A DNA stretch of 64,000 nucleotides from Planctomycetota bacterium (GTDB taxonomy: Bacteria; Planctomycetota; Phycisphaerae; SM23-33), in contig JAKJER010000035.1 in assembly GCA_022705325.1 (NCBI GenBank), forward strand, positions 1-64,000. The letters run 5' to 3'. The position numbers and the translations under genes were made by a program. Numbering within the stretch: position 1 is the first letter of the stretch; each line of letters begins with the position of its first letter. Of this stretch, positions 1 through 8,883 are shown in pieces. The notes below the pieces were generated by a model. The model saw only the letters and a list, made by a program, of their open reading frames with translations. It was not told the DNA's origin and ran no database searches.

Positions 1-1
1 C

Positions 2-1093
2 CCGCCGCTGCTGGCCCACAGCTTCGAGCGGGTCATGCCCGGAAAGGAATACGTCTCTTCCATCCGCGACTTCTGGCGGGTCTGCTCCGGCTGCAGTCCG
101 GAGAGCCGCCGCCGCGTGGAACGGTTCCTCCGAGAGGTCCTCAACACCGAGCAGTTCCCCCTGACCGTGATGGACCGCCCGATCGAGTCGGAGACCACCA
201 AGATCGTCGAGAATTCCTACCGGGCGACGATCCTGGCCTTCCTCAACGAGTGGTCCCTCTTCGCCGAGCGCAACGGCGTGGACCTCATCAAGGTGATCCA
301 GGCGATCAAGATGCGCCCGACGCACAGCAACATCATCTTCCCGGGTCCGGGCATTGGCGGGTATTGCCTGCCCAAGGACGGCGGGCTGGGCTACTGGGCG
401 TACAAGCACATCCTGGGCTTCGAGGACGGCGACGCCGTCTTCAAGATGTCCACCACCGCCATCGACATCAACGACACGCGCGCCCTGCACGCGGCCGAGC
501 TGGTCCGCGACGCCCTGCGGAACATGGGGCGATACATCGCGGGCGCCGGCGTGCTGCTGTGCGGGGCCAGCTACCGCGAGGACGTGGGCGACACCCGCTA
601 CAGCGGCAGCGAACTGATCGTCCGCAAGCTCACCGAGATGGGGGCCGATCTCCGCGTTCACGACCCCTACGTGGACCACTGGTACGAGTTGGAGAGCCAG
701 GACACCTACCCTGCCCCCGGGCACTCGTGGTCGCGCTTCTTCCGCAACCAGAAGGACATCGTCAACATCCGCGTCCAGAAAGACCTGGAACCGGCACTGA
801 AGGGCGTCGAGGCGGTCGTGCTGGCCGTGCGACACAAGCCCTACCTCCAACTCGACCCGGACGAGGTGGTCGGGGCCGCCGGCGGGCCGGTGGCCGTCAT
901 CGACTGCTTCGGAATCCTCAGCGACGACCGCATCCGCCGCTACTTCGAGCTGGGCTGCGAGGTCAAGGCCCTCGGCCGCGGACACATCCAGCGGATCAAG
1001 GAAGAGGTGCGGGCGCGGCGGTCTTCTTCCTCAGGCAAAAAGGCAGGTAAAGCACGCCCATCAAGGCCAGCCCGAAAAACTCGAGGAAAATGA
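2..1093 (+). CDS. Nucleotide-sugar dehydrogenase (UDP-glucose/UDP-ManNAc dehydrogenase family), 5'-truncated
   Basis: This is the C-terminal part of an NAD-dependent enzyme that oxidises a UDP-sugar to the uronic acid, feeding surface polysaccharide synthesis. The open frame runs in from the window edge, and its first residues (PPLLAHSFERVMPG) match the family's mid-protein block, so the ATG at 35 is internal. The catalytic-cysteine motif GPGIGGYCLPKDG is clear, with the Cys codon at 365-367. The central helical dimerisation segment (ENSYRATILAFLNEW) and the C-terminal UDP-binding Rossmann half (GVLLCGASYREDVGDTRYSG) follow. The N-terminal NAD-binding domain lies outside the window. The Lys/Arg/Ser-rich tail after about nt 1010 overlaps the end of the convergent membrane-protein gene by 98 bases. 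The substrate cannot be told from the sequence. Confidence 0.9.
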   Translation, partial: PPLLAHSFERVMPGKEYVSSIRDFWRVCSGCSPESRRRVERFLREVLNTEQFPLTVMDRPIESETTKIVENSYRATILAFLNEWSLFAERNGVDLIKVIQAIKMRPTHSNIIFPGPGIGGYCLPKDGGLGYWAYKHILGFEDGDAVFKMSTTAIDINDTRALHAAELVRDALRNMGRYIAGAGVLLCGASYREDVGDTRYSGSELIVRKLTEMGADLRVHDPYVDHWYELESQDTYPAPGHSWSRFFRNQKDIVNIRVQKDLEPALKGVEAVVLAVRHKPYLQLDPDEVVGAAGGPVAVIDCFGILSDDRIRRYFELGCEVKALGRGHIQRIKEEVRARRSSSSGKKAGKARPSRPARKTRGK

Positions 1094-1799
1094 GATACCA
1101 CGGCCAGGGCAGAAAGAAGAAGGGCGACGCTCCGGCCGGCCTTTCGCACAGGAACATGTAGTTGGCCCCCAGCGCCAGGTCGGCCAGGCCGATCGCGACC
1201 ATGAGCACGTTGGAGGCCACGAACGCGCGGAGGACCGAGCCCCGGCCGGGCCGGCGCCCCATCGCCAGCGTCGCCAGCAGCACGCCCACCAAGATGCCCC
1301 CATGGGCGATGAAGTACTGGTAGTACAGGTAGTGCGGCGCGTCGACGATCAGGTTGGGTGTGAGCACCGCCTGGAGCGTTCCGCCCAGACCCCAGTAATA
1401 CGTCAACTCGTAGACCAACTGGTTGTGGCGGATCATTTCCCAGGCGATCAGGAAGATGGCGATCCCGCACACGTGCAGCGGCAGCGAGTTCTGGAGGAAG
1501 TGCGTCAGGTCCACCTGCCCCAGCATGTAGACCCAGTACATGATCTCGTTGACGACCAGCACGCCGGCCAGCACCCACCCCGCCGCGCGGGTCAGGCGGG
1601 GCCGGCCCATCCGCCGCAGGCCCAGCGGCAGCAGCAGGCAGGCCGCCGCCACCGTCCACAGCGCCCACTGGTGCGACGGGCCCATGAACGGGAATCCCCC
1701 AGCCGGCGCAGGTTGCGGCTGAGTCGCGGGCGCCATTTCCGGCGCACCGGCCGCAAGCACCGCTCCTGCCGCCCATGTGATCATGTCCATGGCCAGCAC
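996..1799 (-). CDS. YwaF/TIGR02206-type integral membrane protein
   Basis: A polytopic membrane protein of about 267 residues with some seven hydrophobic segments. It resembles the conserved membrane family typified by Bacillus YwaF, whose function is unknown. Characteristic family features are the acidic/aromatic segment NEIMYWVYMLGQ, the segment LPLHVCGIAIFLIAWEM, the YYWGLGGTLQAVLTPN block and the later HGGILVGVLLATLAM segment. The listed start is a GTG at 1799. ATGs three and five codons further in are equally possible, and no clear Shine-Dalgarno sequence separates them. The 3' end overlaps the convergent sugar dehydrogenase by 98 bases. The family assignment is from recognised sequence pattern; the role is not known. 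Confidence 0.8.
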   Translation of the reverse strand: MLAMDMITWAAGAVLAAGAPEMAPATQPQPAPAGGFPFMGPSHQWALWTVAAACLLLPLGLRRMGRPRLTRAAGWVLAGVLVVNEIMYWVYMLGQVDLTHFLQNSLPLHVCGIAIFLIAWEMIRHNQLVYELTYYWGLGGTLQAVLTPNLIVDAPHYLYYQYFIAHGGILVGVLLATLAMGRRPGRGSVLRAFVASNVLMVAIGLADLALGANYMFLCERPAGASPFFFLPWPWYLIFLEFFGLALMGVLYLPFCLRKKTAAPAPLP

Positions 1800-1823
1800 G
1801 ATAGGCGGGAAGGATTTCGGTTG

Positions 1824-1844
1824 TCAATCGTCAATCGCCAATTG
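1824..1844. repeat. Heptanucleotide tandem repeat, three units
   Basis: Units TCAATCG, TCAATCG and CCAATTG lie in the short divergent spacer between the YwaF-type gene and the lyase gene. The reverse complement of the unit (CGATTGA) belongs to the same heptamer family as the five-unit array at 23956-23990. Confidence 0.7.
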
Positions 1845-1896
1845 ATGATCAAGCCGGTGCGTTAAGCACGGCGACCCCCAACCAGAGGAGAATGCC

Positions 1897-3939
1897 ATGG
1901 CTCGATCAGCGGTCGAGGTTGCCCGGCGTGGCGGTCTGACCCTGCTGCTCTGTCTGCTGCTGGTTGTGGTGGCCCGGGCCGCGGATCCGCCCAATCCCTT
2001 CGACGCCCCCGTCCTGAACGTTCGTCCGCGGATCTTCATCCGCAAGGACGCGTTCGAGGGCCTGACGGTTGCGAACCTCCGCGAGCGGGCGGGCTCGCCG
2101 GAGTTCGCGGTTGCTCGCGGCAAGTGGCGCGGCACGGCGAAGGGGCGGGCCCTCCTGTGGCTGATCGAGGGCAAGCAGGACGACCTCCAGGCCGCCATCG
2201 CGGGCCTGAAGAGAATGAAGGCCGAGGGCGGCTCGTGGTCCGATCGCGGGTTGGCGCTGATCGAGCTGGCGGCGACGTTCGACTGGCTGTGCGACCGGCT
2301 CGACGAGCCGACGCGGGCCCAGATAGTCGCCCGCATCGAGCAGGCCGCCGACGCCGGCGTGCAGCACATCCGCCGCGGGCAGGCGCCGTTCTACTACTCG
2401 CGCACGCCCGGCGCGCTGGCGGGCGTGGGCGTCGCGGGCTTAGCCTTGCACGGCCTGAGCGACAAGGCCAAGGGCTACCTCGACCTGGTCCGCACCTGGG
2501 GCGTCAACGATTTCTTCAAGGCCATGCAGTGGGTCGACGGGGCCGCCACCGGCGCCACCTACACCGTCTTCTACACCTACGTCGACATGCCCCAGCTTTG
2601 TGCGGCCTGGTGGTCGGCCACCGGGCAGAACCCCAACCCATGGATCCGTGCCAATCAGGGCGACTGGCTGGAGGGCATTGTCCGTTTCTACTTGTGGTCC
2701 ATGCGCCCGGGCTTCGCCTTCTGCGACATCAACGACCAGTACCGCGATACCTACGCCTCGCACGACCAGTTCTGCCGCGGGCTGGACTCGGCCGGCTACG
2801 TCACCCGCAGCGGCTACGGACGGGCCTGGGCCCAGCGGTGGCTGGGCAAGCAGGGCTCGGCCCTCTACCACACGGAGTACGCGCACGACTTCATCTTTCG
2901 CGATCCGTCCATCGCGGAGCGCCCCTTGACCGAGCTGCCGACGGCGGCGCTGTTCGGGCGCGAGAGCTGCGGATACGGTTTCTTCCGCAGCCACTGGCCT
3001 GCTCCGGGCCAGCCGGACGGGGCCACGCACGTCTTCTTCCGCATGGGCGATCCGATGAACGTGCACGGGGGCGTGTCGGCGGGGGAGTTCCAGGTCTTCC
3101 GCTACGCGCCGCTGGCCTGGCGGAGCGGCAAGTACTCGTCGTACGACTCCCCGCCCGACCAGTACCACCGCAACGCCGTCTCGACCAACGTGGTCCTGTT
3201 CACCGACCCGTCCAAGCCCGGCGATCGCGGCGATCAGGAAACGCGACGCGGGCTCAAGAGCGACCACAAGACCTGGAACGATTGGCTGGAGATTCGCAAA
3301 CGCTCCGGCCACGACGTTGCCGCCATCACCGATTGGCAGGTCGGCGCCGACCTCTCCCGCTGCCGCGGCGACCTGAGCAGGACCAATCCGACCCGCTGCA
3401 AGCAGTGGGTCCGCGAACTGGTGTGGCTGGGACGCAAGCACCTGGTCGTGTTGGACGTGGTGGAAACGGCCCGGCCGGACATCGTGCGGCGATGGCAACT
3501 CCACCTGCCCAGCCGCCCCGAGTTGGGCGAGCGTACGCTGAGCGTGACCAACCGCCCGCCGGACCGCAACTGGGCCCAGCCGCAGCTCAGGCCCAGGAAC
3601 GAGCAGGCCCGCCTGTTTTGCCAGACACTCCTGCCGCGGGAATACACGTTGCTGCTCTACGCCGAGGGCAAGGCAGAAGGCTTCGACCCAGCCGGCAAGA
3701 GCAAGACCGCCCCAGCCTCAAACGAGCAGCACCTCAAGTTCGGCCGGGTCGTCGCCCAGATCGAGCCCGCCGCGACCGGCGCCCGGACGATCTTCCTCCA
3801 CGTGCTCACCGCCTCTGACGCCGACGCGGCTAAGGCCCCGCAGACCGCCTGCCGCCTGGCCGCGCCCGGAAAGCTCATCGTCAGCGTCGATGGACAGACC
3901 GTCGAATTGGCCGTGCCCGACTGGGCCCGCGCCGACTGA
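1897..3939 (+). CDS. Secreted heparinase II/III-type polysaccharide lyase
   Basis: A probable exported lyase acting on an acidic polysaccharide. The ATG at 1897 is preceded by AGAGGAG and opens a typical signal peptide (GLTLLLCLLLVVVARAADPP, cleavage around residue 29). Residues of about 60-330 form an all-helical region like the (alpha/alpha) toroid of PL8/PL12/PL15/PL17/PL21 enzymes, with aromatic/His-rich stretches (YASHDQFCRG, LYHTEYAHDF). Residues of about 350-650 resemble the C-terminal beta-sandwich of heparinase II/III proteins, including FFRMGDPMNVHGGVSAGEFQ and the WVRELVWLGRKHLVVLDVVE block. The polysaccharide and the exact PL family are undetermined. It stands alone between the divergent YwaF-type gene and comM. 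Fold-level assignment is moderately sure; substrate is unknown. Confidence 0.72.
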   Translation: MARSAVEVARRGGLTLLLCLLLVVVARAADPPNPFDAPVLNVRPRIFIRKDAFEGLTVANLRERAGSPEFAVARGKWRGTAKGRALLWLIEGKQDDLQAAIAGLKRMKAEGGSWSDRGLALIELAATFDWLCDRLDEPTRAQIVARIEQAADAGVQHIRRGQAPFYYSRTPGALAGVGVAGLALHGLSDKAKGYLDLVRTWGVNDFFKAMQWVDGAATGATYTVFYTYVDMPQLCAAWWSATGQNPNPWIRANQGDWLEGIVRFYLWSMRPGFAFCDINDQYRDTYASHDQFCRGLDSAGYVTRSGYGRAWAQRWLGKQGSALYHTEYAHDFIFRDPSIAERPLTELPTAALFGRESCGYGFFRSHWPAPGQPDGATHVFFRMGDPMNVHGGVSAGEFQVFRYAPLAWRSGKYSSYDSPPDQYHRNAVSTNVVLFTDPSKPGDRGDQETRRGLKSDHKTWNDWLEIRKRSGHDVAAITDWQVGADLSRCRGDLSRTNPTRCKQWVRELVWLGRKHLVVLDVVETARPDIVRRWQLHLPSRPELGERTLSVTNRPPDRNWAQPQLRPRNEQARLFCQTLLPREYTLLLYAEGKAEGFDPAGKSKTAPASNEQHLKFGRVVAQIEPAATGARTIFLHVLTASDADAAKAPQTACRLAAPGKLIVSVDGQTVELAVPDWARAD

Positions 3940-3961
3940 CCGCCGCTCAGGCCTGGCGTGG

Positions 3962-4068
3962 CACGGGCATCTTGCCCGTGTGTTCCACGGGCGTCCCGCC
4001 CGTGGCGCAGGGCCGGGACGGCCCTGCGACCTGCCTACCGGCCGGCAGGCGCAACGGGCGAGACGCCC
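3962..4068. repeat. Cluster of five adjacent REP-like hairpins
   Basis: Five consecutive GC-rich palindromes fill the spacer before comM. They are CACGGGCA/TGCCCGTG (3962-3980), CCACGGGCG/CGCCCGTGG (3985-4005), GCAGGGCCG/CGGCCCTGC (4007-4027), a one-mismatch GCCTACCGG/CCGGCAGGC (4033-4050) and GGGCG/CGCCC (4056-4068). Most loops are three bases. Translated, they give Gly/Arg/Ala-rich nonsense that extends the comM frame upstream, so the region is non-coding. I recognise this hairpin family as common intergenic filler in planctomycete genomes; copy number in this genome cannot be judged from one window. It could act as a transcription attenuator or an mRNA 3'-end stabiliser for the upstream lyase gene. 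Confidence 0.75.
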
Positions 4069-4172
4069 ATGCCACTTGGGATAGCCGATGGACAACCGCC
4101 GCTGCCTGCGGTAGCATCATTTCGTCACTCCCCGACGACGTCGGCGCGGGGGCTTTTCGCCAAAGGGTCAAC

Positions 4173-5939
4173 ATGATTTCACGCGTTCACGGGAGCATTC
4201 TCCAGGGCATTGACGCCATCGCCTGCGAGATCGAAGCCGACGTGGTCCAGACCAACGCCACCGAGCCCGAGATTCGACTGGTCGGCCTGGCCGACGCCTC
4301 CGTCCGCGAGTCCATCTCCCGCATTCAGTCGGCCCTGCGAAACAGCGGTTACCGCTGGCCCGGCCCGAAGGTTACGATCAACCTCGCCCCCGCCGACGTG
4401 CGAAAGGACTCGGCCGCCTTCGACCTGCCCATCGCGATAGCCGCCCTGGTCGCCGGCGGACAGGCCCAGAGCGACCTGCTGGACGAGTTCGTGATCGCCG
4501 GCGAACTCGCGCTGGACGGGCGGGTCCGGCCCATTCGCGGCGCGCTGGCCACGGCCATGATGGCCGTCGCGACGGGCCGACGCGGCGTCATCGTGCCCAT
4601 CGACAACGCGCCCGAAGCGGCGGTCGTCGATGGCGTCGACGTGATCGGCGTGACTGCCCTGGCCGACGCCGTCGGCTTCCTCACGGGCCTGCTCGACATC
4701 GAGCCCACCACCGTGGACGTCAACACCGTCTTCGCGGTGGCGGGGAAGTACGACGTGGACTTCTCCGACGTTCGCGGGCAGGAGTCGGTCAAGCGGGCGC
4801 TCACGGTCGCCGCCGCCGGGCACCACAACATCCTCATGATCGGCCCGCCCGGCAGCGGAAAGACCATGCTGGCCAAGCGCATCCCGACCATCCTGCCCCC
4901 GCTGACGCCCGAGGAGAGCCTGGAGACCACCCGCATCTACTCCTCGCGCGGACTGCTGGCGCGGGGGCAGTCGCTGATGGCCACCCGGCCCGTCCGCACG
5001 CCTCACCATTCCAGTTCGTCGGCTGCACTGGTCGGTGGGGGGGTGGTGCCCCAGCCGGGCGAGATCTCGCTGGCCCACCACGGCGTGCTCTTCCTCGACG
5101 AGTTCCCCGAGTTCAACCGCACCACGCTGGAGATGATCCGCCAGCCGCTGGAGGACGGCTGCGTCACCATCCCCCGCGTGCACTCGACGATGAAGTTCCC
5201 CGCCGCCATCATGCTGGTGGCGGCCATGAACCCCTGCCCGTGCGGCTACGCCACCGACCCCAAGCGCCAGTGCAAGTGCGGCTCGTTCGTGATCGAACGC
5301 TACCTGGCCCGCGTGTCCGGGCCGCTGATCGACCGCATCGACATCCACGTCGAGGTGCCCCCCGTGAGCTGGAAGCAACTGCGGGCGGAGGGGCCGGCCG
5401 CCGAGGGCATGACCTCTCAGCAGATGCGCGACCTGGTCCAACGCGCCCGGGAGGTCCAGCGTCGGCGTTTCGGTAGCGTTAGCGTTCCTGCCCGCGATTC
5501 AGAAGACCAGGTCGTCTCTGGTGGCGGCGCGCCTGAGGGTGACTCCGTAGACGCGGTCTCCTCGCCGCCTTCGGTTTCCACCCCCGGCCCGGTCAACGTC
5601 CAGCGCGGCGGATTCCACCCTGGCCCCGCCGGCGAACCTGCGGCCCCCGCCCGCCCGGACTCGGCCGCCGTCGACATGCCCGCCTCGCTGCATCGCTCCG
5701 CGGGCACGATCACCAACGCCACCATGTCCAGCCGCCAGGTCCGCACGTACTGCAAGCTCGACGCCGCCGGAGAAGCCCTGCTCAAACAGGCGGTCACCGA
5801 ACTGGGCCTCTCCGCCCGCGCGCACGACAAGGTCCTCCGCATCGCCCGCACCATCGCCGACCTCGAAGGCAGCGACCGCATCGAGTCTCACCACCTTGCC
5901 GAGGCCATCCAGTACCGCCGGCTGGATCGGAAGCTCTAG
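4173..5939 (+). CDS. comM: ComM/YifB-type Mg-chelatase-like AAA+ ATPase
   Basis: A cytoplasmic AAA+ helicase that in other bacteria promotes branch migration during natural transformation. The start is the ATG at 4173 (preceded by AAGGG); the open frame continues further upstream only through hairpin repeats. It has an N-terminal ChlI-like domain (residues 1-170), Walker A GPPGSGKT at 224-231, Walker B LFLDE at 306-310, a Cys-rich CPCGYATDPKRQCKCG zinc-finger-like motif near 355-370, and the Mg_chelatase C-terminal domain from about 515 (MSSRQVRTYCKLD). Residues 435-512 are a low-complexity Pro/Ser/Gly linker where family members usually have only a few residues. It is monocistronic by context. 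Confidence 0.93.
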   Translation: MISRVHGSILQGIDAIACEIEADVVQTNATEPEIRLVGLADASVRESISRIQSALRNSGYRWPGPKVTINLAPADVRKDSAAFDLPIAIAALVAGGQAQSDLLDEFVIAGELALDGRVRPIRGALATAMMAVATGRRGVIVPIDNAPEAAVVDGVDVIGVTALADAVGFLTGLLDIEPTTVDVNTVFAVAGKYDVDFSDVRGQESVKRALTVAAAGHHNILMIGPPGSGKTMLAKRIPTILPPLTPEESLETTRIYSSRGLLARGQSLMATRPVRTPHHSSSSAALVGGGVVPQPGEISLAHHGVLFLDEFPEFNRTTLEMIRQPLEDGCVTIPRVHSTMKFPAAIMLVAAMNPCPCGYATDPKRQCKCGSFVIERYLARVSGPLIDRIDIHVEVPPVSWKQLRAEGPAAEGMTSQQMRDLVQRAREVQRRRFGSVSVPARDSEDQVVSGGGAPEGDSVDAVSSPPSVSTPGPVNVQRGGFHPGPAGEPAAPARPDSAAVDMPASLHRSAGTITNATMSSRQVRTYCKLDAAGEALLKQAVTELGLSARAHDKVLRIARTIADLEGSDRIESHHLAEAIQYRRLDRKL

Positions 5940-5998
5940 AGATCAGAATCGTGGCCCGGGGACGGCCGGGGGGGGCTTTTCGTACAGCGGAAAAGCAC

Positions 5999-6026
5999 TT
6001 GCCGCCTCCGCGAGCAGTGGTACAAT
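5999..6026 (+). promoter_or_regulatory. Predicted sigma-70-type promoter of the LamG PEP-CTERM gene
   Basis: TTGCCG (5999-6004) and TACAAT (6021-6026) are separated by 16 bases. The expected transcript has a leader of about 150 nt containing a small hairpin, GGCCGA/TCGGCC at 6036-6056. This is pattern-based only. Confidence 0.5.
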
Positions 6027-6181
6027 ACTAGAGAAGGCCGAAAGCAGTGGTCGGCCGGAGGCTGCACAAGGCGTCTCAGTGTAACGGCGGTAGATACGCA
6101 ATTCATTTTCTTGCCGTTGGTTCTATTCTGTGTTCCGGCGGGCGAGATGTATCGTGAGGACATGAAGAAGGAGACCTTACT

Positions 6182-7576
6182 GTGACACGTCATTTCTCTC
6201 GATGGACTCAGCTTGCCTTGGCGAGCGCGGTCCTGGTTGCCGCTTCATCTCTGTCCCAGGCGGGGCTGACGGGGTATTGGGCCCTGGACGAGGGGTCAGG
6301 CGTCACGGCCGTCAACCAGGCCGGCGGCACCAACGGCACGATCGCCAACGACGCCACCGGCGGCCTGGGCACCGGCGGCAACGCCTGGATCACCAACGAC
6401 GCCTTCCGGGGAACCGTCTGCAGCGGCAACGGCAACGACACCGGCGGGGCGTACATCAGCGCCGGCTCCATGTCGCAGGCGGAGATGAACGGCGACTTTA
6501 CCTGGGCCTTCTGGGCCAACCTGCAAGGCTCCGGAACCGGCGGCAACGACGTGGTCCTTGGCAACCGCTTCAACGGGCCGGGATGGTCCAAGTTCACCCC
6601 GTCCAACTTCGAGTGGCGGCCTTCGCCCAGTGGTGGCGGATCGACAGGGAACGTCGACATCGCGGACATGCCGCGGGACGCCGGCTGGCACCATTACGCC
6701 ATTGTCAAGAGCGGGTCCAGCTTCCAGTACTACATCGACGGCGTTGCCGGCGCGTCGACCAGCTTCACGGGCACCTTTAACGGTGCGATTCCCTTCTTCA
6801 TCGGCGGCGACTCGGGCGGCGAACGGCCGGCCGGCCGCTACTCCGAAGTGGCGACCTTCAACGAGGCCCTGACACAGACCCAGGTCCAGACCATTCGCAA
6901 CGGCGATTTCACGGAGTTCGGTCTCGGTAGCGGGCCGGCGGCAGTCCACCTCGGCGCCCCCACTTACCAGGCGAGCAGCACGGGATTCACCGTGGCCAAC
7001 AACGACCTGATCGAAGGACTTTCCGCCACGGTTACAGGCACTGCCCTCGGTGGGAACGAAGGCACCAGCTCGAACCCGGCCGTGTTGACCAACGGCACGT
7101 TCGGCCCGGCCGACATGAGCAGCCCTGGCGAAGTCGTCAGCATCTCGAACGACACGACGCTGACCTACCAACTCGACCTGGTGGCGTGGCCATACGGCTA
7201 CGACATCACCGGGATCGACAGCTACTCCGGCTGGCGCGACGCGGGTCGCGACCGGCAGGCCTTCGTGGTCGAGGTGGCGTTGGTCGACGACTTGGCCACC
7301 TTCTTGCCATTGGCCGACGTGGTCTATAACCCCAGCGGGCTGAGCCCCAGCGACGCGGCTGTGTTCCTGACCGACCCCATGGGCGGCGCCTTGGCCCAGC
7401 ACGTGGGCGCGATCCGGTTTGTCTTCGGCGCGCAGGAGAACGGCTACGCCGGCTACCGCGAACTGGACGTGTTCGGCGACATCACCATAGTCCCCGAGCC
7501 GGCCACGCTGGGCCTGTTGGCCGCCGCCTCGTGCGGCCTGGGCGGCTACCTGCGGAGGCGGCGCCGGACGGCCTGA
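6182..7576 (+). CDS. LamG-domain PEP-CTERM surface protein
   Basis: A secreted, probably exosortase-processed surface protein. Translation likely starts at the GTG at 6182, as AAGGAGACC lies about 8 bases upstream and no in-frame ATG fits. A signal peptide ends near ASSLSQAG. Residues of about 25-240 are a concanavalin-A/LamG-like domain (GYWALDEGSG opening, GWHHYAIVKSGSSFQYYIDG core), often carbohydrate-binding. A second beta-rich region follows. The C-terminus is a complete PEP-CTERM signal: VPEPATLGLL, a hydrophobic stretch, then GGYLRRRRRTA. No exosortase gene is in the window. Ligand unknown. Confidence 0.88.
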   Translation: MTRHFSRWTQLALASAVLVAASSLSQAGLTGYWALDEGSGVTAVNQAGGTNGTIANDATGGLGTGGNAWITNDAFRGTVCSGNGNDTGGAYISAGSMSQAEMNGDFTWAFWANLQGSGTGGNDVVLGNRFNGPGWSKFTPSNFEWRPSPSGGGSTGNVDIADMPRDAGWHHYAIVKSGSSFQYYIDGVAGASTSFTGTFNGAIPFFIGGDSGGERPAGRYSEVATFNEALTQTQVQTIRNGDFTEFGLGSGPAAVHLGAPTYQASSTGFTVANNDLIEGLSATVTGTALGGNEGTSSNPAVLTNGTFGPADMSSPGEVVSISNDTTLTYQLDLVAWPYGYDITGIDSYSGWRDAGRDRQAFVVEVALVDDLATFLPLADVVYNPSGLSPSDAAVFLTDPMGGALAQHVGAIRFVFGAQENGYAGYRELDVFGDITIVPEPATLGLLAAASCGLGGYLRRRRRTA

Positions 7577-7909
7577 GCCTTTCCGCGGACAATCCAGCCG
7601 CACCACAAGAGTTTGGGAAAACCCCGGAACTCGGGGATGTCCGGGTTTCGCTTGGAGGGGATGTTGTACCCACTCGCTGTCCCCTCACGGAACGGCCAAG
7701 CGGGGGCGTGAATCCGCCACTGTCGTTGGGCTGACATGAACCTGTCGCTTCCGTTGGGGTGGCACACAACAATCCCTCGCGTTGGGGTGCGCCGGTCTCA
7801 GTTCCGCGCGGGAGAAAATCTTCCGGATTTTGGTTGATTCGCCGCCCAATTCGGGTATTTCCTACGTGACTCATTCGCGGCCGGTGCCGCGCCAGAGGAG
7901 AGGCGAGCT
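7577..7909. other. Gene-free spacer before dapA
   Basis: This 333-base gap has no plausible gene. It holds a hairpin, CCCCG/CGGGG (7622-7636) nested within AAACCCCGGA/TCCGGGTTT (outer arm ending 7648), that may end the upstream transcript although it lacks a U-tract. It also holds a 10-base direct repeat, CGTTGGGGTG, at 7752-7761 and 7780-7789, 28 bases apart, which could be a regulator site. A weak promoter-like pair, TTGATT (7834) and TATTTC (7856), precedes dapA. Confidence 0.4.
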
Positions 7910-8800
7910 ATGTCAGAGCGCATGAAGGTCGAAGGATCGATGGTGGCCCTGGTGACCCCGTTTGCCGACGGGGCGGTGGACTATGACGCGCTGGGGCGGC
8001 TGATCGAGTTCCAGATCGCCAACGGCACGCAGGGGCTGGTCCCGTGCGGCACGACGGGCGAGTCGCCCACGCTCAGCCACGCCGAGCACGACAAGGTGAT
8101 CGAGTTCACCGTCGAGAAGGCGGGCGGGCGCGTGCCGGTGATCGCGGGCACGGGCAGCAACTCGACCAGCGAGGCCCTGCGCCTGACCCGCCACGCCAAG
8201 GAGGCCGGCGCCGACGCCTGCCTGGTGGTCAATCCCTACTACAACAAGCCCACCCAGCAGGGCATGTACGAGCACGTGGCCGCCCTGGCCGGCGCGGAAC
8301 TGCCCATCGTCCTGTACAACATCCCCGGCCGAACGGGCATCGAGATGAGCCCCGCCACTGTCGCCCGCCTGTACAACGACATCGAGTACGTGGTGGCCAT
8401 CAAAGAGGCCACCGGCAAGTTGGACATGGCCAGCGAGATCGCGGCCTCCTGCGACATCACCATCCTCAGCGGCGACGACTCGCTCACGCTGCCCATCTGC
8501 GCGGTGGGCGGTTCGGGCGTGATCAGCGTGCTGGCCAACATCCTGCCCGCCGAGGTCCGCACGCTCTGCGACGCCATCACGGACTTCGACATGGCCGCCG
8601 CCTGCACGCAGCACCTGAAGCTCTTCCCGCTGTGCAAGGCGATGTTCGTGGAAACCAATCCCATCCCGATCAAGGCCTCGCTGGCCATGGCGGGGATGAT
8701 CCGCAACGAGCTGCGCCTGCCCCTGACGCCTCTGTCGCAGAAGTGCCGCCCCGAACTGGCCCGCCTGCTCAAGGAGTTCGGTGTGGAGATTCAGGAGTAG
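7910..8800 (+). CDS. dapA: 4-hydroxy-tetrahydrodipicolinate synthase
   Basis: This enzyme condenses pyruvate with aspartate semialdehyde, the first committed step of lysine and diaminopimelate synthesis, in the cytoplasm. At 296 residues it is of normal length. The GTTGES loop is at 47-52, the catalytic tyrosine is in YNIPGRTG (Tyr136) and the Schiff-base lysine in AIKEATG is Lys165. The ATG at 7910 is preceded by AGAGGAGAGG at good spacing; a second ATG at 7922 is less well placed. A Rho-independent terminator follows at 8884-8929. It appears monocistronic. A related aldolase such as N-acetylneuraminate lyase is less likely given the motif match. Confidence 0.95.
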   Translation: MSERMKVEGSMVALVTPFADGAVDYDALGRLIEFQIANGTQGLVPCGTTGESPTLSHAEHDKVIEFTVEKAGGRVPVIAGTGSNSTSEALRLTRHAKEAGADACLVVNPYYNKPTQQGMYEHVAALAGAELPIVLYNIPGRTGIEMSPATVARLYNDIEYVVAIKEATGKLDMASEIAASCDITILSGDDSLTLPICAVGGSGVISVLANILPAEVRTLCDAITDFDMAAACTQHLKLFPLCKAMFVETNPIPIKASLAMAGMIRNELRLPLTPLSQKCRPELARLLKEFGVEIQE

Positions 8801-8843
8801 TCGTTGGCGGGTTCTTGTTGAGCAAGGATGATCGAATGCTGAA

Positions 8844-8880
8844 GCCTGCCTGCCGGCAGCTTGCCTGCCGGTAGGCAGGG
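8844..8880. repeat. CTGCCGGCAG-type palindromic repeat (two copies)
   Basis: A perfect CTGCCGGCAG at 8850-8859 is followed by a near-palindrome, GCCTGCCGG/TAGGC, at 8863-8876. The same motif family recurs at 4033-4050 and, as a perfect 20-mer, at 23043-23062. Confidence 0.6.
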
Positions 8881-8883
8881 CAG

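Noticed and set aside
3972..4172. N-terminal extension of ComM
   Set aside because: Made entirely of hairpin-repeat sequence and following spacer; the ATG at 4173 has a ribosome site and matches the family start.
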